A DNA stretch of 64,000 nucleotides from Undaria pinnatifida (lineage: Eukaryota; Sar; Phaeophyceae; Laminariales; Alariaceae), in assembly GCA_012845835.1 (NCBI GenBank), contig JABAKD010000018.1:8781759-8845758 (forward strand). Reading direction: 5' to 3'. Made by a program: the position numbers and the translations under genes. Shown here one piece after another: positions 33,701 through 46,637 of this stretch (positions are counted from its first letter, which is position 1; every line of letters starts with the position of its first letter). Under the pieces are notes generated by a model. That model saw nothing but the letters and a program-made list of their open reading frames with translations. It made no database searches and had not been told where the DNA came from.

Positions 33701-36700
33701 TTGTTATCCACATTAGTGCCCGAACGGTAGTTACATTAACGTATCAATCATGATTGAAGTTTTCTTCGTGTTATTTTTCCATCATTCTTCGTTTTGCCAC
33801 CTGGGCCAGTGGAAGGTTTAGTTTTTTTTTTGGTAAAACCGTCACTACTCTGTATGCCCGTTTGAGCCCCTCCCTCGACAAAAGCACACGATTTTGAATT
33901 TTGAACCATGTATTTTTTTGTTGTGCTCGCATTACCTCGCTGTCGCCATACTGTTTATGCTTGTAATCCAGTAGTTCTTGTTCGCAGACAGGACAGATTC
34001 TGATCTCTCTGAAGTGTAACAATACCACGCGTGAAGCCTGATTCGCCCTCTCTCCCCAGCCGTCCCCATCGGCGAGACGCGCCGAGAACCCTTTGCTTGC
34101 TCTTGGGGCTGGGGTTGCAAATTTTCAACTGCAACGCTCGCTCGCGTCACCCGATCATCCGCGGTTCATCTGACATTTCTTTGCAGTTGCATCATACCAT
34201 GCCGTCGTTATACGTCGGAATATACCGTGTAGCCTAGTATATTTCAGAGTGTTCTGCCCGACATATGATACAATCCCGGCGGACATTCCGACACCAACAC
34301 AAGTAACTACCGTAACTGCCGCAAGATATCACCCGCACATAAGAAATCACACCCCCCAGAGGATACGACACCCCGGTGATAATTTTGGGCGTTTCTGACA
34401 AACCATCTATTTATCACCCGGGATACATAAGATAACACACCCCGGTGATATCTTAGTGTAGATTTGGGGTTTGTGGCTTCGATTTTTGGTCGTGGTGTCT
34501 CTGCGTAACTCTTTTTTGGTCGTACCGATAGCGAGGTAGGTAGCAGCAGCCCACTTTTGTGTGGGGGCAGGACGGATGGCGCAGCCACCGCCTCGTATAT
34601 CGGGCGAGGTACCTTCGATTTAGGTATATTTTATTTTTTTATGCTCCAATCCAAGCCCGTATTTTGTTTGAAACTTTCTTCGGCGTTGAGGGGGTTGAGT
34701 CATCGCCGAGGTCATGTGCTAAGGAGTTTCGTCACCTAGGTTGGGCCCCTTTGTTTTACCACAACCCGGTATCACAGGTAGGCACCTACAGCAGGAGTGC
34801 GGGGCAGCTGCAAGTGTTCGTGCAGGCATGCCGCACCCCTTCAAGTGTGCGGCAGCAGCGGTTCAACTGTTATCACGCCCGCATTTATCACACCCCCAAA
34901 CATACCCTGTGGGTGTTCGGACGTGCTATCACACCCTCTTTTTATCACCCCCCCCTCATTTATCACACCCCCAAACACACCTTGTGGGTGTTCGGACGTC
35001 CTATCACACACCCTGGTTTATCACACACCCCTTGGGCCCCCTGCGAGCTGCACTTTTTCACCCGAGGTACACAAGATATCACCCCCCCCACAGGATACCA
35101 CACCCGGTGATAATATTTTTGAATCCCAAAATGTCATCACCGGGATGTGTTATCTTGTATCAGTTACGGTATACAATATCCGTAATATTGGGTAGTGCTG
35201 TGTCGAATGTTATGTTCTATCATACGGTCATGTCTAACTACCCTATCCCTCTATGGTGGTATTACGCCGTATACCTACGATATACCCGACCGTTCCAAAT
35301 GGTTTTTCGTATCACATAGATAGCCGGGCATGGTTGCTCGATTACACATAACCAGGCATGGTTGTTGGATTGCGCGGCAGGTGTGCCCAAATGGCTACGG
35401 TCCCCGATGGTTGTCTGTAGCTGCAAAATATTCCTGGTGACAGGATGTGGTCATGAGATGATGCGCCGGAAAACCATAACACCAGGTACATATATACGAG
35501 GTAACAAGTACTGATAACATCCCACCACGCACCGTTTGAGTTCTGCCCGAGTTCATCCCTCCGTTACCGACTAAGACGCACAAAAAACACCTGCTTGATG
35601 TCCATGATAGATTTGGTTCTCCCGACCACAAACCACCGCGTCCCCTCTTTCTCCCTCAACCAAAAAGCCGCTTCAGCTCAGAAGCAGTAGAGACGGATCA
35701 TGGGCGACGCTACCACCCTCCTATTGCTGAAGTAGTATCCAGCAGAAGATGGTCCGTGATCCCCGGAGAAGGAAGCAGGGCGCATACATATATCCTTGTG
35801 TTTTATATACATACCTCGAAGTATAATGTTATTCATCAGGTTTATCACCTTCTGACAATATACTATGTCAATAGTGCACAGCACTGCAAATACCAAGCGT
35901 ACAAAGTATCCCAATATGGAACCAGTAAGAATGTCCCCTATTCCACTTCACGTGCGTCATTCAAAGCTGACAAACATTACACCGAATCGTTTTTATGTGT
36001 CCAAGCGTTTCCAAGTTTTGGGACAGACCTATTAATTGTTGCCACATACCGCCGTACACCACAGTTTTACCTACTCCTAGCATCAGCACACTGCTGCTAG
36101 ACCCACTGTATGTTCCTCACGTACCGCATGGACAGACTGATGTACATCATTTATTTGCCACACAACATCAAGCACAGTTTTTATCTTCTGCGAGCACCAA
36201 CACACCACTACAGTAGCCCTACGACTGCATAACTACAGTAGGGCTACCGCAGAAGTGCAGTAGATTTACCATAAAACTATGTTAGACCTACTGTTTACCT
36301 ACTGTGAGCATCAACACGCCACTGCACAGTAGACACACCGTATATCCCTACCAATATCGGCAGAGACTGCTTGTACAGCGCCAGTTTTTACAACATGGCT
36401 AATAAGAGATACGCGCCACTACTATCCCAAGTGAAAAGCGAAAAGCCACTTACCAAACACATACCAAGCATCAGTCTTGCCTTGAACTATATGCCCCGGT
36501 TTGAAATTTTCAGCGTGAGACATGACGAACTAGCTGCGGTCAAAGGCGACATTTTCACGCGAAACTCGTGAGCTCACACCAAACAGACGGACAGAGAGAC
36601 AGACGTGGCAGCGCACACTAAGTACTACCTGGTAGTCATCAACGCAACTTTGCCAAGCGATAAGCATCGGTGGGGATTATTATGCAACTATACCGTACCC

Positions 36701-39700
36701 TCTCAAGAACGTTCGCAACGCGCTAACTCCAATGCAGTCTACTCAGTATACCCACTCATCTCACTCTACTGACTCTACTAGTAGTACTGAGGGAATAGCT
36801 CACTCCACGACAGTAGTTTCCGCAGAAATTCCCTCATGAACTGAAGGCTCCATCGTGGTTTCCCCAACTCTTTCGGTGCTGGATGACTCGATCATACCAC
36901 CAGGGAGGAGTTGAGACAGCAAAGAACAAACACCCGATGGGACAGGGAGTAATTGCAATGCCCTGACGGCCCGCTGTAGACTGTTTCTTACGAACTATCC
37001 TGCGCAGCACGTCTACACGCTCAGCGAAAACACCCGTTTCAGGTGACAGGGTGATTAGCTATAAGCCCAAAAAACAGACGTTAAGTGCTCGCAGCCTTCA
37101 AATATGTGTCAATTCGCTGCAGGCTTGTCACTATTAGAGGGCTCCCGGTCAGGAAATAGCACCCCCAACGAACATAGGTCGGCCATCAAGGCCCGGCCTC
37201 AACGGGGTCGTTGTAGGTGGGTAGTTATGCGTCCGCCCTAAGGTTGTGCACCACAAGCTGCACACTCCACTAGGCCGGCCGGCGTTGTTGGTGACGTAAG
37301 GCACAACAGAAACATGTCGCAAGTAGTTAACATTAAAACTTTGCCTCGATCGTAGCCCGCGTCATGTTTCCGGTACAGTACTGTATGACGAATCGCATAT
37401 TTATTAGTTTATTTTTGTTTCCTCGCCGGTTCTGACCCCTGCTTCCCGCCCCCCCCCCCACCCCCCCCGCCTTAACGTGTCTGCCCCGCCCATCTCTCTT
37501 TGGCCCCCTTCCTGACGCGCGATCCATCCGCGTTGGCTCCTTGTAATGTCGCCGTTCTCATTGCACCCACGGGTTTTATCGGGAATTTTATCGGGACGTT
37601 CTCGGCAACGTTCTTCAGAATGATCCTGAGGCGACGGCCAAGTTCCAAGAAGTCGGCGAGGCGTACATGTGTCTGACCCAAGAGGACTATAGCGACGGTG
37701 AGCGGTGGAATTGCGATTGGATGACGGGGAGCCTGGTTGATATAGTATGTCGGTTGGTCGGTTTGTTTGTTGACTGGTTGGTAGGAGAGCAGGGTGGACT
37801 ATTTTGTAGTCAACACTTTGGGTAGGCGGCTCGCCGGTGGAGTTGCTGGTTCCACGATTCCCCCCCCCCCAACCGCCGATCCCCGCAGCCCGGCGTCGCC
37901 TCCTTTTTTTAACCATGCTGCTGGCCCTCAACTACCCTCCCCCTTCACCAACCCTAAGGTGTACTCATCTGAATCATCGACGAATTTGCAGTTGACAGTT
38001 TGGGTCATCGTCTCGCCGGTAGTGTTGCTGATTTGATTGGTTGCCCCCCCCGTCCCCCGTCCTCCCCCCCGCGCCCCCCGCGTGTTCTTTTGTTTACCCG
38101 TACGGCCGGTTCCTCTACTACCCCCCCCCTTTTTCAAACACAAAGATGCATTCACGCGAACCAAAGACGAAGGCTCTCGCATTCTCCTGTCGCCTCAACC
38201 CCCTCGCCCCTCTCCCCCTATATGTATAATAGTTGGCCTCGGTTGGCACCGACGCTGTAAAACATTATATGCATATTGGGGTTGGCGTTGGTTGGCAACG
38301 ACGCTGTAAAACATGCCATTCACTGCGTGAGCTAGACAACAAGGGTACCGTTTTTGTTTTTTTATGGCGGTCGCCATGATGGTTTTCGATTTAGATCATA
38401 TTGTGCGGAGGGGAGAACCCTAACTCCGCACAAGGGGAATTATCGCATCACGTAGTGTGAATATGGTAAGGCACCCACGAGGCAGTTACATAGTAATACC
38501 CATTGCTGTTCTGGAGTGGCCACACCAGAAAACAAAGCACCTCATTGGTCGCTGTCATCCATATGCAAGAAAGTAGGCACAAGGTGCCGAAGTCCGTCTT
38601 ACGAGCGGTTCTTGAAAGGATGCAGTTCACCCTGCGACTCGCCGAAAACCTCACGGCGCTTCGCGCTTGGTGCAAGCAATGTCTGCCTGGTTGGTGAAAA
38701 CCCGACGTGCTCCGTCCCGGCATAGTAGGGATGCAAGGGTCTATGGTACACGACTACGGCCATGCACAAACTGAGTAACCCCCCCCCCCCCCTGGTGCAA
38801 GCAATGTTTGGCTGATCGGTGAATACCCGACGTGCTCCGTCCCGGCATTGTATGGATGCGAGGGTCTATGGTCCTGCAGATCTTGCATGATCCGATGATT
38901 GTATCCCCTCACCCCCTTCCCAAACACGAAGGTATACCCATGCGGATTTTACCTCAACCCCCCCCCCCCCTCTCTCCTTTTAGGAGTAGGAGCGGTGCCC
39001 CGTCTCGAAAGGGATGCGTTGCCAATGGTCAAATGACTAGGTCAAGCAATATATGAGTGCGCCTCCCCCCCCCCTCTTTCCCCTGCATTAAAAACAAATG
39101 GCTAAGTCAAGCAATATATGAGTGCGCCCCCCCCCCCCCCTCTTCCCCCTGGATTAAAAACACCTGTGATGATAAGCAAACGACCAGTAAAAATTGAGAT
39201 TGCCCCCCACTCCCCCCCATTTCCAAACACGAAGATATACTCATGCGAATGCTGTTGCCTCACCCCCCCCCCCCCCCCCCTCCGGTGAAAACCCGACGTG
39301 CTCCGTCACGGCATAGTAGGGATGCGAGGGTCTATGGTTATACGAGTACCGCCATGCACTAACTGAGTACCCCCCCTCTCCGCTCCATCTCGAAAGGGAT
39401 GCGTGGTCAACGGGCAAAAGACGAAGGCAAACAACAAATGAGTACCCCCCCCTCCCCTCCTGCCATAAAATCGCCTGTTTTGGTGAGCAGATGACGGGCA
39501 TTCCGAAGACTACTACGGATATGGCAGCGATCACATACATACTCATGCGAATGCTGTTGTCCCAATCTACCCCAATCCCTAACCCCCCCCCTCAATCACG
39601 GTGTCTGGTTTGCACTCACTGCCCTTTCCCAAACACGAACATGGTGTAATGGCGCGAAAACTGTTCCCCCCGCCCCCTCCCACAATAAAAACGCCTGTTT

Positions 39701-42700
39701 TGGTGTAAAGATGACGGGGATTCCGAGGGCTACTACGACAGCGACGACAGTGGTGGCGACTATGGCGATGGGGAGGGAAGGCACTACCACCGACACCACG
39801 GAGAAGGGTTTGGCTATACACCAGGAGACAAGTCTGTGGTGCGTATGTATAGACTACAAGGTTGCCCTTCGGGGTGTGGTTCAGTTGAAATCTCGGGGTT
39901 GTCGCAATTTGAAAAGGGGGGGAAAGGTCTTATAAGCTGAAGGAACTGTGTTCAGCGGCCGCACAAGTAACCCAGCACAAAACGCGGCCCACCCCAAACG
40001 AGGTCACAGTTTAGTTTACAAGCTTGTTTTTCGAGACGTAGTTGGCTTGAAATCCCGGGGATGTCGCAAGTTGAAAAGTTGGGAAAAACTCTTGATTTTT
40101 TTTTATTTTTTTTTAGCCACCGTGTAAGTATCCCAGCAAGTAACACCGGTCAGCCCAAACAAGTGCATAGTTTCAGTGTCCATATCCTTGCTGATCGTTT
40201 CCTCTGTTTTATGCCGGCACTCTGTGTTTGCTCCATAACGAGCATTCTAATCACAAGCTACCATGCGCGTCGAGGGGGTTTGGGTGTAGACGAGGAGGCA
40301 TGTCTCCAGTTCGTTAACCCTTTGAGAACTGCAAAACGCATTGTAGCTCCAATTTCGCTGTGTGTCCCTAAAACTGCGGGCGTGGTGTCAAAGGTGTTGA
40401 ACTCCAGCTTAATATATTTTGAGGGAAGCGAGTTGCTATTTTTCAAGGGCGCCTAAACGAAAGGACCCCCTTTTTGAGCCGCGTAGAGCCGGAGATTCGC
40501 GCGGTCCGACCGAAAATAGCGCGAGAATAGCTTTGACAAATAAAAAACGATCGCCTGCTCGCGAACTCGCTCGCCGACTCGCGTCTTATTTTTGTTCCGC
40601 CAGGAAGACTTCACATGAACCTTTTCTCTAACTTTTCCTGCACCAGCCACATAACACACATAAACACGGGCAAAGACACTGAAACAACCCGAAAATCAAC
40701 TATCTCTCGCTCTCTTTTGTTTGTTTTCATTCCAGGAATACTTCATGGACCTGTTCTCTACAATTTTCTGCAACGGCGGCTTCGGAGGCACAGGCATGGG
40801 CGGCATTAGCATGGGCGTGAGCGTAGGCGGTGACGGTCGGACTTCCTTTTTGCAGATGCCGTTCGGTGCCTTCTCTCGTGCAAGGGGCGGTGCTGGTGAT
40901 GGAGGAGGCGGGGCGCGTGGGGGCGGGGGGCGGGGGGCGGTGTACTATCAGGATTCGGATGATGAAGATGCTGTCGACGACAGCCCATTTGTGAGAGAAA
41001 CTGGGGGGGTGGGGGGGGGTTGAGGAAGGCGCATGTTTTGTCACCCACTAGTTTATGTGCGCGGGAGCTATTTGGTTGTTTGTATGTATATATCCGTTCT
41101 GTTTTTTTTCCCCACTTTTTTTGCTGCCCAAGGAGCATAAACGCGGTATTAATAGATGCTACGTATCACGCTTTCTCCCAACAATGGGGCGGTGTTGTAC
41201 CTGGGCTCAGGCGACTAGGATGATATCGACGACAGCTCGTTCGTGAGAGAACAAGATAAGGGGGGGGCGGGAGTTGGGCGGGGAGGCAGTAGAGACGAGC
41301 AAAAGACAGAGGCTGATTCAGATACAGCACTCAAATTATACGGAGAGATTCACTTTTTTGGGCTGTTATCTGTTTGATGTTCTTCGTTCTTGAAGCTGAT
41401 AGTTTTTCACCGCACCCTAGAACAGGGCCACCTTCCGAGCTGCAATTAGCTGGGTTGTACGACCGCGATTGTACCACCGCCGACCGAGATACACGATTCT
41501 CCAATTTCTCAAAATCAATCAATGCACACACGTTTATTCACACGTATTGATGACGGTTACAAATATCCTGCTGGGCGAGTTCCTAGCTACAGCTGTAGTC
41601 TTCAATGCAAGTTTCTGTTTTTGACGCCGACGAAGATTTGCGCCTCTTTTGAGCCGCTTGGAGCGTGCTTCGTCCCCCAACGCACAAGTTGACAATTGGT
41701 AATATCGTTCAGCGCGTGTTCTTAGCGACAACCAAAACTACCAGGTACCAGATGGTATGTTGTATCTTTCAACACCACCACCAATAACAAGAACAAAAAT
41801 AATCAATAAACAACAAAAAACGCAGCCGAAGACCCTGTTAGCGCCGACAAAGGTGCAGCAATCAATCACACGGGGTGGTTCTTTTTTTTTATACTCCGGA
41901 GTATGTTGCTACCTATTTTTTCTCGTCCCCTAGGTCTTCTCCGCGGATGGCACTTTCCGATCCCGACGAGAGGCGGAAAAGAAGGAGAAGCAGGCGGCCA
42001 GGGCGGCAAGGGCCGAGGCCAACAAGGAGGCTAACAAAGAAGCAAAGCTCAAAAGAACCGAGATGCAGAGGTAGGTGGGTGATGGGTGCGTTCACCGGAG
42101 TGGGTGGGGGGTGAGAAGGGAGAAAAGGAGGGAGGGATGGGTTTAGTGGGTAAATTGGAGGGGGGGGTGAAAGGCGGGTGCGTTGGGGGGAGGTGGGGGG
42201 TGCTTGCTTTTTTCGTTTGCTGTGTTTCTGTGGTTTTGTGTGGTCAGTCTTTCTGTCTGCGGGTCGGTGTGTGTGCCTGTTGTTGCAGTGTGGTCCTCTG
42301 CGTTCATCGGTTGACCTTACGTGGAATCAAAACCTGAAAACCTGCCAGAAGGAAGCAAAAAATAAAGAGTTGAGGCGCCAGCATGGAGGGCGGTAAGTGC
42401 CCGCGCTTGACTACTTTCCCACTGCGAAAAAAATCCCGTACGATGCTAGTTGCAAGTAGATTGTCCTCTGTGATACTGCGGTTTCAGGTGCTGGTTTACG
42501 GATATTTGTTTTTTTTCTGTTGTATGCCGAAGGATTATTGATATGCGCTTGAGTCTTCTTGGGGTGGATTGCTTGCCTGCGGAGGCGGTCGCTGACGCTA
42601 ATGCGATACGACCAGGGTGCGTGATGTAATCATACCACCCGTGTATGTGGCCGAGGGGAGACCGTGACGAAATGGCACGGCTCACACGTGTGTGCATAGT

Positions 42701-45700
42701 TGGTGACACTCTGGTACAGCTTCTCATTGTTCTGTGTGTGGGGGGGGGGTTGCGGTTGCCAGCGATGACATATTTTACTGCCCTCTTTGACGATCATGAA
42801 GTGACCGCGCTTGTACCTAGTGCATGCGTTCAACAGCAGCGATAAAGTAAACATCCTCTAAAACGCGGATGGAGTTCTGAAGGACTTCATTCTCCGGTTA
42901 GTTTTTTTCCGTTCGAATTAAACGGCGTAAGTTTTCTTTTCTTCTACTTGCTGTCTTCCGATCGAGTTCCAAAGATGTTCACTTTTTTTTCGACGTTTCT
43001 TTTTTTTTTCTTGTGGCGTTCTTAGGGAAGAAGACGAGGCGTTTTGGAAGCTCCAGGAAGAGCGGGCCGAGCGCAGGCGCCAGCTGACGGCGCAGAGAGA
43101 AAAGGAGAGGGCGGAGATGAAATTGAAGGCCAAGGCTAAGCACCACAAGTTTCAGAAAGAAAAGCAGGTGAGGCAAGCGTTTCACACGACTTCCGTGTGA
43201 CGGCAATGGGACTGTAATGGGACTGCAATGGGACTGCCATCACAAAAAAAACGCGAAAAGTATTGGTCGGAGCGCGGAGCAGTAGTCGGAGACAGGGATT
43301 CCACATCGTCACGCCGCCCCCGGCTCTTGTGGTGCTTCCATGGCACTTGTGCGGTGCGCGGCACGAATAGTTGTTGACACCTGGTATTTTGATCATTGAA
43401 GTGGTTTTCACATGTGCGGGCAAGGTTAGAAGCATGAGGTGCTTTTTGTTTTGTTTTTCTCAAAGCCAAGCACCATGGCTTTCGGAGAGATCGGAGTCGA
43501 GACACAGTTTCGGCGCTCGGCATGCTTATGTTCGTAGGACATCTTGACAGCCGTGCTTGTTTTGTTTTGGAAAATTCTGATCCTGACGCTGACTATTTCC
43601 CCGCGCGCTGTTCCCTCTTTTTACGCATCTGATTGGCCCGTTCGATGGTTTCGTGCGGTGGATCCAGTTGGAGGAGGGCGAGCGGGCGGCGAAGCGAGCA
43701 GCCGCGAAAAAGGCGGAGAGGATAAGACGAAAGGCGAGAGATCCCCAACCTCATTTGTGTGTTTGCGAGATGCCAAGTTTGTTTGGGCAGGAAAGCATAG
43801 GAAACCAAAGAACATCATCATCACCCAAGGCCAACCTAACCAGAGGAAGATTAGGTTGGGCCGTGGGTAAAAACGACCAAAAGAGCACTTCTTAACTATT
43901 TTCATTGGGTCGGGTTGGCTTTGGGTCGTGCAGTTCGTCGGTTTCATACTTCGAAGTATGTTTTTAACCCATCCAAATCTTAATTTGTCGCAAACACCCT
44001 TTGATTTGTCGCATAACACCCTAGTCGAATGGTGCATGTGTGCGTTCGTCACAATATAAACCCCAACCCCTTTCTTAACATTTTTGTGTTTGTTCTTCAC
44101 GTTAGACCGTTTTTTACGTCCTATCGACATGCCACACCCCCAGTGTACGTGCTGCTTTCTGCTCGACTTGATGCACTCGACTCGACTCGGCTCGGCTCAT
44201 CTCGACTCGTTACATTGATACCAGGTAGTAATTACGAGGAGTATTATTAGCCTGTAGCATTTTTTGGTTTCTCTGCTTCACCGCAGTCTGTGACCACATC
44301 ATTTGTTTCTCTCCATGATGAAGAACCAGAACAGGCTCTCGACGCCAGGTGTGCTGATTGTGTCGTGGGGTAGAAACATCGGACCAATGTGAAGACAGCG
44401 CAAGACCCGCAGCACTGTTGGTAGTCGTTACTCGACTTTTTTCGGCGATCAGCTTTTGTCGACATATTGAACGTGTCTCCGCTGGACTCTCCACCCAAGT
44501 CGACCTGATCCCACTTAACTCTCCTCTCGTCTCCTCTCGTCTAAGCAGGCGGAACTGGATAGCCGTGCCGAGAAGACCGAGTCTTTGCGCTCGCTAGCGT
44601 TCGAGCTGTGCCGGGCGGGTGACCTAGCATCCCTCATTCCCCTCCTTGATAGCGGGTCAGACGCGGTCCCAGGCGTTACCCCGAAGCTGTCCGACCGCCG
44701 TGATGAGAAGGGCAAGAGCGGAGCCACCCTGCTGCACATGTGAGCGAAGGGGTAGGGGAGCGGCGGGGGGGTATAGTCATTATCATGCATGGCGGTAGTC
44801 TTTTGGCCATACACGCCTATAAAGCCGAGAGAGGGGCGGGGGGGGGGGGCAGTTGAGTGGGGTTGAAGGTAAGGTTAGATGGGGGGAAGAAAGGCCAACA
44901 TGTTGTGCATGCATACCGTTTGGGGCGGGGGCGCCCGGTGGAAGGTAACGTCAAGTGCGAGGAAGGAAGCGAAATATTTTTTGCCCGCATACAAGTATAT
45001 GGTGGCGATGAAGCGCGGCCTGATTACACCGACAAACCAAACCCATAAAATCAAAACAAATACCAAACCAAACCAAACCAAACCAAACCAAACCAAACCA
45101 AACCAAACCAAACCAAACCAAACCAAACCAAACCAAACCAAACCAAACCATACCAAACGAGTCCAAAATAAAACAAAACAAAACAAAACAAACGAAACCA
45201 AGCCGAGCCAAAACAACACAAAACGAATCGAACAGAACAGAACCGAACAGAACAGAACAGAACAGAACGGAACAGAACAGAACACAACAGAACAGAACAC
45301 AACAGGACCGAACCGAAAACCGAAAATCGAACCGAACCAAACCGAACCGAACCGAACCGAACCGAACCGAACCGAACCGAACCGAACCGAACCGAACCGA
45401 ACCGAACCGAACCGAACCGAACCGAACCGAACCGAACTGAACCGAACTGAACCGAACCGAACCAAATCAACCCAAACCAAACCAAACCAAACCAAACCAA
45501 ACCAAACCAAACCAAACCAAACCAAACCAAACCAAACCAAACCAAACCAAACCAAACCAAACCAAACCAAACCAAACCAGGTGCATTTCAAACCCAAACC
45601 AAACCAGGTGCATTTCAAACCCAAACCAAACCAAACCAAACCAAACCAGGTGCATTTCAAACCCAAACCAAACCAGGTGCATTTCAAACCCAAACCAAAC

Positions 45701-46600
45701 CAAACCAAACCAAACCAGGTGCATTTCAAACCCAAACCAACCCAACCCAAACCAACCCAACCCAAACCAACCCAACCCAAACCAAACCAGGTGCATTTCA
45801 AACTCGGCGGAGAGAGGGGAGGAAGAGCCTGGAAAATCGGGAAAAAAAGGATCCCCGTTAAGCAGGGCAAGACTGGAAGTCGCCACCTATCTGATTCAGG
45901 GCTTTATCCCCAAGAACGGACGTGGCGAGACGGAACGTGTTAACCTCTCAACGGTAAGTTTACGCACTCTCAACGGCAAGTTCTACACACTTAGAGAAGA
46001 TCACGGCCTAGATCATATAGGTTTTATTTTTTTCCCGGCTTCATCAGATGTTGAGCAGCAACCGTATCAAGCAATATCTCACCCGGAATACATGTGCGCA
46101 AACACGGTCTCATGTAGATCCCACTCGGCAATTTGCCCTTCAGGACGGACGTAGCGAGACGGACCACGCTAACCTCCGAAAGAAAAGTCGTACAGATAAT
46201 GTAGATCACAATATAGCAGTTTGCGATTTAGATCACATCACGATTTTGATCGATTTACATCGTCTAGGTCCTGTACTCTACACTAATTCCATGCGCGGGT
46301 GGTTTGTCGCAAAAACCGAGGATGCAGTTCTAAAGGCGTTAAAATATACTAACAATCATGCCCTATTTTGTTTTGGGCTTCCCCCGCCCCCGGAACCCGT
46401 TCGTCGGCTTTTCTCCTCGTTTTGTGCTTGTCTCTAATTGCGCCGTCGAGCGTTTCAGGTTGACTCGCACGGCTTGACGGTGCTACACAGGGCGGTTAGC
46501 GAGGGGGATAACGCGTTTCTTGAACTCGTGCTTAAAGAAAGGTACTGTTTTTTGTTTGTTTTTTCTTGTGTTTGATTGTTGTTGTATTGTTGTTGTTGTT

Positions 46601-46637
<37 letters not shown>

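Larger units (their letters stand above)
29214..37618 (+). other. J-protein intron 1 (8.4 kb)
   Basis: Splits the J domain right after HPDKNP. Contents: a 63-bp tandem pair at 29743-29862; family B repeats at 30240-30330 and 30485-31860; SINE-like copy 3; element D; family C; a TATCACACCCC region; and 35330-37610, where I see only short similar segments (36060-36330). No nested gene supported. Confidence 0.7.

Noticed and set aside
44875-45943. Long frames of NQTKP or FGLVW repeats on both strands
   Set aside because: Pure by-product of the AACCR pentanucleotide array, which lies in an intron.
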